Of a DNA stretch of 36,114 nt, positions 25,092 through 33,782 are shown piece by piece. Each line of letters opens with the position of its first letter. Position 1 is the first letter of the stretch. Source of the stretch: Sulfurovum sp. (GTDB lineage Bacteria; Campylobacterota; Campylobacteria; Campylobacterales; Sulfurovaceae); NCBI GenBank assembly GCA_026996325.1, contig JALWLU010000168.1:1-36114 (forward strand). The letters are read 5' to 3'. A program made the translations under genes and the position numbers. Below the pieces are notes generated by a model that saw only the letters and a list, made by a program, of their open reading frames with translations, searched no databases and was not told where the DNA came from.

Positions 25092-26423
25092 ATGATACTC
25101 AAATTGATCGCCGCAGCTGTGCTTACCGGTCTGATCAGCGGGTTTTTCATTACCTTCTATGAGCTGCTCATTACGTTTCTTACCTACTTCTTCTTTATGG
25201 GAGATCCCTTTGAGACTATACCGACACTGCCGGTATGGTACCTCTATGCACTCCCTACGGTAGCTATTTTTATCGTCAATCATCTGATAAGCCGTGACAA
25301 GAACATCCGTGAGTATGGTGTCTCCGAGATTGCCGATTCGATCGCACAAAATACGATGACACTGCGTGTCAAGACACTCTTTATGAAGGTCATAGCCTCC
25401 GCACTCTCACTCTCGACAGGATTTGCCGTAGGAACGGAGGGCCCCAGTGCCGGGATCGGTGCGATGATCGCCTACCAGATACACAAGTTCTTCAATATGC
25501 CGCAGATGCTCATCAAGATGATGATAAGCGTAGGCGCCAGCAGCGGAATTGCCGCGATTTTCATCTCTCCCATCACCGGTATGGCCTTTGCCATCGAGAA
25601 TATCGCCTACCAGTTCATCAAGCAGTATGTCACCTACCTGATTCTGGCTTCGGTCATTGCTTTTGCGATCAGCCTGAACTACCTTGAACCCATTATCTTT
25701 CAGCACTCCACGGGACGGCGGCTCGATCTGAGTTATCTTTTGGCGAACCTGCTTTTCATTCCATTCATTACCGCCTTTGTCTACTTCTACCTCTTTTTGA
25801 AGCAGCGTCTGCTCCACTTCATCGACCTGGAGATTTTCAAGAAGTTTTCACGCTATCGTAACCACATTTTCGCACTCATCGGCGGCAGCGTGGTGGGAAC
25901 GGTACTGCTCATCGAGCCGCATGCAGCCTTTTCGGGTAAAGCAGTGGTGATGTACCTGATGAATGCGCAAAGCAGTATTCCAATCTATTTCATCCTCGGT
26001 ATCATCGTACTGCGTATCATTGGTACGACGGTGGCCATCTACTCCAATGCTGTTGGCGGAATCTTCCTGCCGCTGATGAGCATCGGTGCGCTGATTGGGT
26101 ACGGTTTTGCCGAAGCCTTCAGTATGGTACACTTTCCCGTAGAGCCTTTCTACTTTGCCGCCATAGGTGCTGCAGTCTTCATGGGGGTGCTGATGAAGCT
26201 GCCGCTGACCGCGGTCATTCTGGCGATGGAGACGACCTTTGACTACAATGTTGTCATTGCAACGGGTATCAGCGTCGTGCTGGTAGAGTACCTCTCCAAT
26301 ATCTACTTCCATATCCGCCGTCGCACCGCCACACAGGCCTACAAGTCACACGAAAAGAGTACACCGCAAAAAGAGGAATCAGAGGAGAAGCCTGAAGCGC
26401 AGACAGAAGAGAAAGGGAAGTGA
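25092..26423 (+). CDS. ClC-family chloride channel/antiporter
   Basis: GTEGPSAGIGAMIAY (GREGP-like), ASSGIAAIFISPITGMAFAIE, GGIFLPLMSIGALIGYG. Confidence 0.9.
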   Translation: MILKLIAAAVLTGLISGFFITFYELLITFLTYFFFMGDPFETIPTLPVWYLYALPTVAIFIVNHLISRDKNIREYGVSEIADSIAQNTMTLRVKTLFMKVIASALSLSTGFAVGTEGPSAGIGAMIAYQIHKFFNMPQMLIKMMISVGASSGIAAIFISPITGMAFAIENIAYQFIKQYVTYLILASVIAFAISLNYLEPIIFQHSTGRRLDLSYLLANLLFIPFITAFVYFYLFLKQRLLHFIDLEIFKKFSRYRNHIFALIGGSVVGTVLLIEPHAAFSGKAVVMYLMNAQSSIPIYFILGIIVLRIIGTTVAIYSNAVGGIFLPLMSIGALIGYGFAEAFSMVHFPVEPFYFAAIGAAVFMGVLMKLPLTAVILAMETTFDYNVVIATGISVVLVEYLSNIYFHIRRRTATQAYKSHEKSTPQKEESEEKPEAQTEEKGK

Positions 26424-27274
26424 TGGAGGTGTACTACTACCTTCGTATGCTTGCATTTGTCACGTTTGCAGCACTGCTTTTTGTTGCCTATCAACTCTAT
26501 AGATGGTACAAAAGAGAGCAGCTGCTTGAGAGGATAGCACAGATGCCTTTTGCTCCAAAATTTAGAAAAATACTGCAAAAGACCCCTCACTACCGTCATT
26601 TGTCTGAAACTGACAAAGCGAAGATAGAGCGCTCCATTCTGCGTTTTATCCATACCAAGGAGTTTATTGGCGTGAAAATGGAGGTTACGGATGAAATGAA
26701 GGTCATCATCGCCTTTTACGCCTGTCTGCTGCTACTGCACATCGATACAGACAATTGTTATGATAACCTGAAAACGATTATTCTCTACCCGTCACCGGTG
26801 GTATTGGACAGCCTGCAAAACAGTGGGGGCATCTACACCAAGGAGGATTTCGTCATCGACGGGCAGTCGGCAAACGATACGGTAGTGCTCGTCTGGCACG
26901 ACGCACGCTATGAAGCTTACCATCTGCGCCACGACAATGTCATCGTGCACGAGTTTGCTCATGAGATCGACTATATGGATGGTGAGGTGGACGGTGTGCC
27001 GCCACTGGAGCACTCCAAGTATGACAGCTGGACGAAAGTGCTGCTGGAGGATTTCAAAAAGCTCAACAGTATTGCACTGAAAAACCGGGACTGGGGAAAG
27101 TACAAACTGCTTGGCAGTTACGCCGCAACGAATGAAGCGGAGTTTTTCGCTGTGGTGACAGAACGCTTCTTCGAATCGCCACACAGTCTCAAACGCCACT
27201 TTCCAGAGCTCTACAGAGAGATGAAGGAGTTCTATAAGATCGACCCTGCCGAGATACTCCCACAAAGAGCATAG
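26423..27274 (+). CDS. MtfA-family zinc-dependent peptidase
   Basis: HEFAHEIDYMDGEVDGVP; ERFFESPHSLKRHFPELYREMKEFYKIDP. Confidence 0.88.
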   Translation: MEVYYYLRMLAFVTFAALLFVAYQLYRWYKREQLLERIAQMPFAPKFRKILQKTPHYRHLSETDKAKIERSILRFIHTKEFIGVKMEVTDEMKVIIAFYACLLLLHIDTDNCYDNLKTIILYPSPVVLDSLQNSGGIYTKEDFVIDGQSANDTVVLVWHDARYEAYHLRHDNVIVHEFAHEIDYMDGEVDGVPPLEHSKYDSWTKVLLEDFKKLNSIALKNRDWGKYKLLGSYAATNEAEFFAVVTERFFESPHSLKRHFPELYREMKEFYKIDPAEILPQRA

Positions 27275-27277
27275 CGT

Positions 27278-27877
27278 ATGAAAAAGTATCTTTTTCTTCT
27301 ATTGCTGCTGACCATACTCTTCGTATCGTTTCGTATCTACAAGATAGACGGTACGAGCATGAACTACGGTCTGGTGGAGGGGGATATCGTTCTCTCGACA
27401 CACTTCTATGACACAATAGAACGTGGCGATCTGCTGGTGATACGTCACCCTGAGGATCCGCAGCAACGTCTCTACATCAAACGGTGTGCTGCAGTGCCTG
27501 GAGACAGGTATTTTGAGGAGAATAGGGCATTCTATCTTCAGATAGCTGGAGATTCCGACAGAACAAGAGCGCTGGCGGAAAAGTACGGGTTGATACTGGT
27601 AAAGCGCAAGGAGGGCTATTTCATACAAGAGCCCTATGCGAAATATTACGGTGTGGTACACGACTGGCGACTGCGTGTGCCGCACGAGCTTACCTCACTG
27701 CCATTGAAAACAGTGGCATCGGAACACTACCTGATACTGGGGGACTTCAGGGACAACTCTGCCGACAGCCGATTTTTCGGTGCGGTTCCCAAAAAGTGGG
27801 TGATGTCAAAGGTGATCTGGATATTCAAGCGCCCCAGAAGCTGGCGGGAGCTGCTTGAGATCAAAGAGGCGGACTAG
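27278..27877 (+). CDS. lepB: Signal peptidase I (S26 family)
   Basis: IDGTSMNYGLVEGDIVL (Ser), RLYIKRCAAVPGD (Lys), LILGDFRDNSADSRFFG. Confidence 0.85.
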   Translation: MKKYLFLLLLLTILFVSFRIYKIDGTSMNYGLVEGDIVLSTHFYDTIERGDLLVIRHPEDPQQRLYIKRCAAVPGDRYFEENRAFYLQIAGDSDRTRALAEKYGLILVKRKEGYFIQEPYAKYYGVVHDWRLRVPHELTSLPLKTVASEHYLILGDFRDNSADSRFFGAVPKKWVMSKVIWIFKRPRSWRELLEIKEAD

Positions 27878-28080
27878 ATCAGCCCGAGTTCGGCAAGGAT
27901 CGCTTCGACTTTCGGGGAGATCTGTGCCAGTTCGTTGAGGAAGGTGCCCCACGCTTTGTCTTCGGCGTACCACTCCTCAATGTGTTTGAAGGAGTTGCTC
28001 TTCTCCTCCTCTGTCAGTTCGGTGGATTTGTCGATATTCTCTTTGATACGTTCGAGGTGTTTGAGGTTGCTTTGGCTCAT
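27874..28080 (-). CDS. Small hypothetical helical protein (68 aa)
   Basis: MSQSNLKHLERIKENIDKSTELTEEEKSNSFKHIEEWYAEDKAWG...; aaggag RBS on minus strand. Confidence 0.65.
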   Translation of the reverse strand: MSQSNLKHLERIKENIDKSTELTEEEKSNSFKHIEEWYAEDKAWGTFLNELAQISPKVEAILAELGLI

Positions 28081-28089
28081 GAAATCTCC

Positions 28090-28299
28090 TTAGTAGTTGT
28101 CGTACTTGCCGTCAGCAATTTCAGCTTTGAGGGTGTCGAGTGCTTCCTGCATCGTCTGTGCAATGAGCTCTGCAGACTTTCTGTCGTCGTTTTCGGGGAT
28201 GTCCCAGTCAAAAATTTTCATATTGGCTTTGAAGATGGCTCTGATCTCTTTTTCGATCTCGCCTTTCATCATCTCAAGCTCTTTCTCCTGTGGTGTCAT
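28090..28299 (-). CDS. Small hypothetical protein (69 aa)
   Basis: MTPQEKELEMMKGEIEKEIRAIFKANMKIFDWDIPENDDRKSAELIAQTMQEALDTLKAEI; aaggagtg RBS upstream. Confidence 0.6.
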   Translation of the reverse strand: MTPQEKELEMMKGEIEKEIRAIFKANMKIFDWDIPENDDRKSAELIAQTMQEALDTLKAEIADGKYDNY

Positions 28300-28430
28300 A
28301 TGCCACTCCTTATCTTTTCTTTGGTTATGTGAATGATAACACTTTTTTATTAACGAAATTACCCTACAATTTCAAAAGCGGCCTCAAAGGGGGCAATGCG
28401 TACAATCACTATATTTTTTCAGGAGAGAGA

Positions 28431-29255
28431 ATGAAACCGTTATTCTATCTGTTTGCAACAGCAACACTTCTTTTTACGACAGCATCGGCAAAGACACTCA
28501 AGAGTTGGGATACCGTTACCAAAGCAGGCATAGTCTATGAGCGTAATGCTACAGAGCCCTTTACCGGTACGGTACGTTCCTACTATCCGGGAGGCAAACT
28601 CTCCGAAGAGCGTCCACTTCAAAACGGTGTGACCGAAGGGGTGGTGACCACCTGGTTTGAGAACGGAAAGAAAGCTTCAGAGACAACCTACCACAAGGGG
28701 CAGAAAGAGGGGAAGTGTACCAAATGGCACAGAAACGGCGCGAAGAAGTACGAAGCAACCTTCGTCAAAGGAAAAGAGGAGGGGGAGGTTATTTACTGGT
28801 ACAAGAACGGCACCCCGAGAAAGAAGTTGCATTTCAAAGAGGGTGTGCGTAACGGAAAGCTTGAAATGTGGTACGACAGCGGGGAGAAGCGTGCACTGAT
28901 GCACTTTAAAGATGGCAAGTACGACGGTGAGCGAAAAACCTGGTACAAAAATGGAAAGCTCAGCAGTGAAGGGCACTTTGACCGGGGACGCAAAGAGGGG
29001 CACTTTGCCGATTACTTCGAAAACGGTCAGAAGCGTTTTGACGCTACCTATACGAAGAACAAACTACACGGCAAACGCACCATCTGGTTTGCAAACGGTC
29101 AGAAAAAACACGAAGGGAACTTCAAGCACGGTGTACCTGACGGTTACGACATTATCTGGTTTGCAAACGGCCAGAAGCAGCACGAAGCAGTCATTAAAAA
29201 CGGTAAAGCTGTCTCTGTGAAGGTGTGGCACAAAGACGGTACACGGGTAAAATAG
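28431..29255 (+). CDS. Exported YwqK/MORN-like repeat protein (about ten 22-24-aa repeats)
   Basis: Signal peptide MKPLFYLFATATLLFTTASA; repeats of the type WYxNGKxxxExxFxxGxxxG; RBS aggagaga. Confidence 0.82.
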   Translation: MKPLFYLFATATLLFTTASAKTLKSWDTVTKAGIVYERNATEPFTGTVRSYYPGGKLSEERPLQNGVTEGVVTTWFENGKKASETTYHKGQKEGKCTKWHRNGAKKYEATFVKGKEEGEVIYWYKNGTPRKKLHFKEGVRNGKLEMWYDSGEKRALMHFKDGKYDGERKTWYKNGKLSSEGHFDRGRKEGHFADYFENGQKRFDATYTKNKLHGKRTIWFANGQKKHEGNFKHGVPDGYDIIWFANGQKQHEAVIKNGKAVSVKVWHKDGTRVK

Positions 29256-29261
29256 CGCTTC

Positions 29262-30149
29262 TTACAGCAGCTCTTTCAGCGCTCTCTGGGCACGCTCATA
29301 CCCCAGAGCGATCATCTCCTCCGCACGGTCGAACTCAAGCGTCCCACAGGCATTGCGCGGGATCTCTATGGTGAAGTCCGGCGGATAGGCGGCAAGCTTC
29401 TCCCTTGCGATCGTCCCCTGCATCGCATCGAATGCCTGGTCGGCAATATCGTACATGTCAAAATCTATATCGGCTAGTGATGCGGTGTTGTGCTTCAGTT
29501 CGCGTATGAAGCGGCGGATTCTGTTTGAGAGATCATTGTCCGTGTGTCTGGATACAGGCTGCGGTTCGCTCTTTTTCTCTTCGAAGCGTTTTTCGGGCTT
29601 CGCACCGAGGTTGACGGCAATGGTCATCTCCGTAGTGTCATGAAAGGTAGGGGCAATAGGAACGGGGTTGAGCACGCCGCCGTCGATGAGTTTTTTTCCG
29701 TTATACTCGAATGGCGTGAAAAAAAGAGGCAGGGAGATGGAGGCGCGAATGGCATCAAAGAGTCTTCCGCTGCTGATCCACACCTCTTTTTCGCGTTCGA
29801 TATCGAGCGCTACTGCCGTGTAGCGGATGGGCAGCGATTCGATATGCTGGTCACCGACGAGTTCGATGAGCGTATTGATGATCTTGTCTCCCTTGAAGAG
29901 CCCGGATCCCTGCCAGGCGATGTCGAGCAGACCGACAATATCCATCTTGTCGATAGCTTTGACCCACGCTTCATACTCATCGAGTTTCCCCATTGCATAA
30001 ACACCGCCAATGAGTGCACCGATGGAGGAGCCGGAGATCGAAGCGATATGAAACTTATGCTCTTCAAGCCATCGGATGACGCCGATGTGTGCCAAGCCTC
30101 GTGCTCCACCGCTTCCAAGCACCAGGGAGATCGTTTTTTGTTTTGGCAT
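29262..30149 (-). CDS. Patatin-like phospholipase family protein (RssA-like)
   Basis: LVLGSGGARGLAHIGVI, SGSSIGALIGG (GxSxG), DGGVLNPVP (DGG). Confidence 0.92.
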   Translation of the reverse strand: MPKQKTISLVLGSGGARGLAHIGVIRWLEEHKFHIASISGSSIGALIGGVYAMGKLDEYEAWVKAIDKMDIVGLLDIAWQGSGLFKGDKIINTLIELVGDQHIESLPIRYTAVALDIEREKEVWISSGRLFDAIRASISLPLFFTPFEYNGKKLIDGGVLNPVPIAPTFHDTTEMTIAVNLGAKPEKRFEEKKSEPQPVSRHTDNDLSNRIRRFIRELKHNTASLADIDFDMYDIADQAFDAMQGTIAREKLAAYPPDFTIEIPRNACGTLEFDRAEEMIALGYERAQRALKELL

Positions 30150-30213
30150 GGGTTGCTTCCTCTTCTGTTCTATGTATGTAGTATGGCATAATTGGTTTAA
30201 AAGCGGTTTTTCA

Positions 30214-30483
30214 TGTCATTCCCGCGAACGCGGGAATCTCATGATGTTGATCTGGCAAATGATATCAAGATCCCGGATCAAGTCCGGGATGACAAGTGTT
30301 TTGTCCGTCACTCCTGCGAAAGCAGGAGTCTTTGCGTCAATCAACCAAGATTCCGGATCGGGTCCGAAATGACGCAGAAATGGAAGCGAAGATTTAAACC
30401 TTTAGGTACACCTTCACTCCAGCCGTGAATACATTCACGGTTCCTATAGTCACCAATAACCAATACACCAGTTACCAATAACG
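30214..30483. repeat. Extragenic palindrome island D (REP1, REP2, REP1, degenerate REP2, GGAAGCGAAGATT, CCGTGAAT hairpin, ACCAATA repeats)
   Basis: GTCATTCCCGCGAACGCGGGAATCT; ATCAAGATCCCGGATCAAGTCCGGGATGAC; GTCACTCCTGCGAAAGCAGGAGTCT; CCGTGAATACATTCACGGTTCC; CACCAATAACCAATACACCAGTTACCAATAACG. Confidence 0.87.
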
Positions 30484-30486
30484 ATG

Positions 30487-31467
30487 TTAAAAGAGGCTGT
30501 ACTCTTCCTTGATCGTGTTGAGGATAGAGCGGTCTGCATTGTAGATGAAGGCGTAGTTGAAGTGCATGCTTTTAAGCAGCTCGCGTACCTCCTCTTCGGT
30601 TTCGAACCAGTGAGGGTGGTCGATACCGGGTACCTTTGTCTTTGGCGGGGTGAGGACGATGCTCTTGACCCACATGTTGGAGCGTTTGACATACTCTCGC
30701 GCCTTCTCGATATCGGGCAGGTTGTCGACGAAGATGGCGACCTTGTCACTCATGCTCGATTTGGTGGAGTTGAGCTTGTGGTCGATGAATACCGGAATGA
30801 AGTGCTTGGTGTAGCGGATACGGTCGACCGAGTAGGGGAGATCGTTGCGTTTGCAGAAGTCGACCACGCGCAGCAGGTACTCCAGGTGGAACGGCGCCAT
30901 CTCCTTCTCCTGGTAGACAAAGCCGTCAACCTTGAAGGTGGTACGGAAGAGGGTGTCGGAGATGGCATACCCCTCGACCTCTTTGTTGAGTCGCGGGACA
31001 TCGGGTTTGATCATCTGCATCAGCTCCTTGTCGCTGCCGACAAAGAGGATGTCATCGGAGTTGAGGATCTGCTCGAAGGCTTTGCGCCAGTCGTCTGCGA
31101 TGAAAGCGATGTTGCCCTTGTGGGTAAGGATCATCTTCAAAAAGCTCATCTCATGCTCGAGCAGCCAATAGAATTTCGCCTCTTTCTGGATGATGACGTA
31201 GCGCAGCAGTTTGAATGCCGCAAGCTGCACGTCAGAAACCTTGATCCATGCGATCTCGTCGTCGTTTCTGACAATCTCTTCACTGTCGTAGACGATGGCG
31301 TAGGCACCGTTGGCGACAGCCTTGTCAATCTCCTCCTGCGAAGAGGAGAAGAAGAGGTCGCCATGGTCTACCTTGGAGGGGTAGACGGTCGCGCCTTCGA
31401 TGGCCTGTACCTGTGGTGAGTTAGAGAGCGTACCCTCGGTGAGATTTACGATATCTTCTATTTTCAT
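30487..31467 (-). CDS. MurF/MurE N-terminal-domain-like protein of unknown function, upstream partner of metG removed by 2 bp
   Basis: VQAIEGATVYPSKVDHGDLFFSSSQEEIDKAVANGAYAIVYDSEE resembles the Mur ligase N-terminal domain; no P-loop seen. Confidence 0.7.
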   Translation of the reverse strand: MKIEDIVNLTEGTLSNSPQVQAIEGATVYPSKVDHGDLFFSSSQEEIDKAVANGAYAIVYDSEEIVRNDDEIAWIKVSDVQLAAFKLLRYVIIQKEAKFYWLLEHEMSFLKMILTHKGNIAFIADDWRKAFEQILNSDDILFVGSDKELMQMIKPDVPRLNKEVEGYAISDTLFRTTFKVDGFVYQEKEMAPFHLEYLLRVVDFCKRNDLPYSVDRIRYTKHFIPVFIDHKLNSTKSSMSDKVAIFVDNLPDIEKAREYVKRSNMWVKSIVLTPPKTKVPGIDHPHWFETEEEVRELLKSMHFNYAFIYNADRSILNTIKEEYSLF

Positions 31468-31469
31468 TC

Positions 31470-33419
31470 TTATCCTATCGGGGTGCCGGGTTTTTTTGGC
31501 TTTTCGGGACGGATCATGCAGAGACCATCCTCATCTTTTGCTGCCAGCAGCATGCCTTCGCTGGTGTAGCCCATCAGTTTGGCAGGTTTGAGGTTGGCGA
31601 CGACACACACCTGTGTGCCAAGCATATCTTCCGCGCTGTACCACTCTTTGATACCCGCAACGATCTGTCGCGGCTTCTCTTCGCCAAGGTCGACCTGTAA
31701 CAGCAGAAGTTTCTTGCTCTTTGGCACCTCTTCTGCCTTGATAACGGTACCGACCTTGAGTGAGGTCTGGAAGAACTGGTCGATGCCGATCAGCGCGATA
31801 CCTTCCTCTCTCTTCTCCTCTTTTTTCGCAGGCGCTTTTTTGGCCTCCTCTTTCGTGTCGGCCGGTTTTGCCTGCTCGAGCAGCGGCTCTTCGATGCGTG
31901 GGAAGAGCGGCGGGATCTTCTCGATAGTAAAGGCTTCGATGTGCTGTTTGTTTTTAATAAGCCTCTGCCAGCTGTCGTTGTCGATGCTGAAGCCGAGTGC
32001 TGCAGCGATCTTGGGACAGATCTGCGGCATAACGGGGTAGAGCATCACCGAGACTTTTGCAAGAATGGTGGCGATGAGGCCGTTGAGTGCCATCGCCTCC
32101 TCCTCTTTACCCTCTTTCATAAGCATCCATGGCTGGTACTTGTCGATAGCCTTGTTGGCAACCGTCAGCGGTCGCCAGAGCTCTTCGAGATAGCGGTGTA
32201 TCTGCATCTCGAAAAGCAGCGGTTCGAGTTTGTCAAGGGAGGCTTCGACCTCGTCGAGTTCCGTCTGGTAGTATTTGGTGACATTGGATGCGTCGACACG
32301 TCCATCGAAGTACTTGCCGCTCATACCGATGAGACGGTTGAGGAGGTTGCCAAGGTCGTTGCCAAGGTCAGAGTTGATACGGTCGATGAGCGCTTTCTGG
32401 CTGAAGTCGCCGTCTCCGCCAAAAGGGACCTCTCTTAGCATGAAGTATCGGAAGTTATCCAGTCCGTAAGCGTCTGCTACCTCTTTGGGGTTTATGACAT
32501 TGCCTTTGGATTTACTCATCTTCTCGCCGTCTCTGGTCCACCAGCCGTGCGCGGCGATGTGCTTTGGCAGCTCGAGTCCCAGGCTCATCAGGAAGGCAGG
32601 CCAGTAGATGGCATGGAAACGCAGGATATCCTTGCCGATGAGGTGGACGCGCGCGGGCCAAAAGTCCATCTTGGCTTCATCGGTGCCGTAGCCAAGAGCA
32701 GTGACGTAGTTCATCAGCGCATCGAGCCAGACATACATGACGTGCTTGGGGTCGTTGAGCTCTTCGGGAAGCTTCACACCCCAGTCGAAACTGGTACGGG
32801 TGATGGAGAGGTCTTCAAGGCCTCCTTCTACAAAGCGGATCACTTCGTTTCGCTTGCTGCGCGGCAGAATGCACTCAGGGTGTGCGTCGTACCACTCCAA
32901 TAGTCTGTCCTGGTATTTGGAGAGCTTGAAGAAGTAGCTCTCCTCCTCGACGACGGTGGTAGGCTTGCCGCACTCGGGACAGAATTCACCGTCTACGAGC
33001 TGGATCTCGGGGAAGAAGGTCTCACAGGAGATACAGTAGTGCCCCTTGTAGACATCTTTGTAGATGTCGCCGTTGTCGTACATGACCTTGAAGGCTTTCT
33101 GTACACCCTTCATATGGTCTTCGTCGGTGGTACGGATGAATTTGTCGTAGCTGATGCCAAACTCGTCCCAGAGGTTCTTGAACGTCGCGGAGATCTCGTC
33201 AGCGTACTCCTGCGGACTTTTGCCGCGTGCCTTGGCGGACTCTTCGATCTTCTGGCCGTGTTCGTCGGTACCGGTCAGAAAGAAAGTTTCAAGGCCGCTC
33301 ATACGGGAGTAGCGTGCCAGTGTGTCGGCGATGATGGTCGTATAGGCGTGGCCGATATGGGCAATGTCGTTGACGTAGTAGATGGGTGTGGTGATGTAGG
33401 CTTTGTGGCAAGATGACAT
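31470..33419 (-). CDS. metG: Methionyl-tRNA synthetase
   Basis: TTPIYYVNDIAHIGHAYT, GEKMSKSKGNV, zinc-binding cysteines, C-terminal EMAP/tRNA-binding domain. Confidence 0.97.
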   Translation of the reverse strand: MSSCHKAYITTPIYYVNDIAHIGHAYTTIIADTLARYSRMSGLETFFLTGTDEHGQKIEESAKARGKSPQEYADEISATFKNLWDEFGISYDKFIRTTDEDHMKGVQKAFKVMYDNGDIYKDVYKGHYCISCETFFPEIQLVDGEFCPECGKPTTVVEEESYFFKLSKYQDRLLEWYDAHPECILPRSKRNEVIRFVEGGLEDLSITRTSFDWGVKLPEELNDPKHVMYVWLDALMNYVTALGYGTDEAKMDFWPARVHLIGKDILRFHAIYWPAFLMSLGLELPKHIAAHGWWTRDGEKMSKSKGNVINPKEVADAYGLDNFRYFMLREVPFGGDGDFSQKALIDRINSDLGNDLGNLLNRLIGMSGKYFDGRVDASNVTKYYQTELDEVEASLDKLEPLLFEMQIHRYLEELWRPLTVANKAIDKYQPWMLMKEGKEEEAMALNGLIATILAKVSVMLYPVMPQICPKIAAALGFSIDNDSWQRLIKNKQHIEAFTIEKIPPLFPRIEEPLLEQAKPADTKEEAKKAPAKKEEKREEGIALIGIDQFFQTSLKVGTVIKAEEVPKSKKLLLLQVDLGEEKPRQIVAGIKEWYSAEDMLGTQVCVVANLKPAKLMGYTSEGMLLAAKDEDGLCMIRPEKPKKPGTPIG

Positions 33420-33503
33420 ATGTGGGGTTCCTTAAACAAATGAGTTTATTAAATTAGGGAATATTTTAGCCAAAAAGTGCTGTGGAGCGGGTAAACTAAC
33501 GGT

Positions 33504-33752
33504 ATGTATTATCTCTACATCCTCGAATGTGCCGATGGCACGCTTTATACCGGCATCACGACAGACCTTGAACGGCGCCTCGAAGAGCACAACAGCTCAG
33601 AAAAAGGGGCGAAGTACACCCGTACCAGACGCCCGGTGAAGCTCTGCTACTCTGAAGTGTATGAAGACAGAAGCAGCGCTTCCAAACGTGAGTGTGAAGT
33701 CAAAAAGATGCCCCGTGCACAAAAGCTTCGGTTAATCGAAGAGAGTCTATAA
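33504..33752 (+). CDS. GIY-YIG nuclease superfamily protein (YhbQ/UPF0213-like)
   Basis: YYLYILECADGTLYTGITTDLERRLEEHN. Confidence 0.92.
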   Translation: MYYLYILECADGTLYTGITTDLERRLEEHNSSEKGAKYTRTRRPVKLCYSEVYEDRSSASKRECEVKKMPRAQKLRLIEESL

Positions 33753-33782
33753 TATATTTAAGAATATGAAATAGGATGAATG

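Noticed and set aside
28431-29255. YwqJK toxin-antitoxin module
   Set aside because: Only the YwqK-like repeat protein is present; neighbours are small helical proteins and a patatin, with no polymorphic toxin.
30076-30372. 98-aa ORF across island D
   Set aside because: Reads through REP palindromes, giving the typical SFPRTRESHDV/SRIKSGMT pseudo-peptides seen when REPs are translated.
14825-30483. Repeated 20-30-bp units suggestive of CRISPR
   Set aside because: Repeats are palindromic, scattered over four islands, not regularly spaced, and no cas genes are present.
30484-31419. 311-aa plus-strand ORF
   Set aside because: Antisense shadow of the MurF-N-like CDS, with the Val/Leu/Asp bias of a complementary reading.
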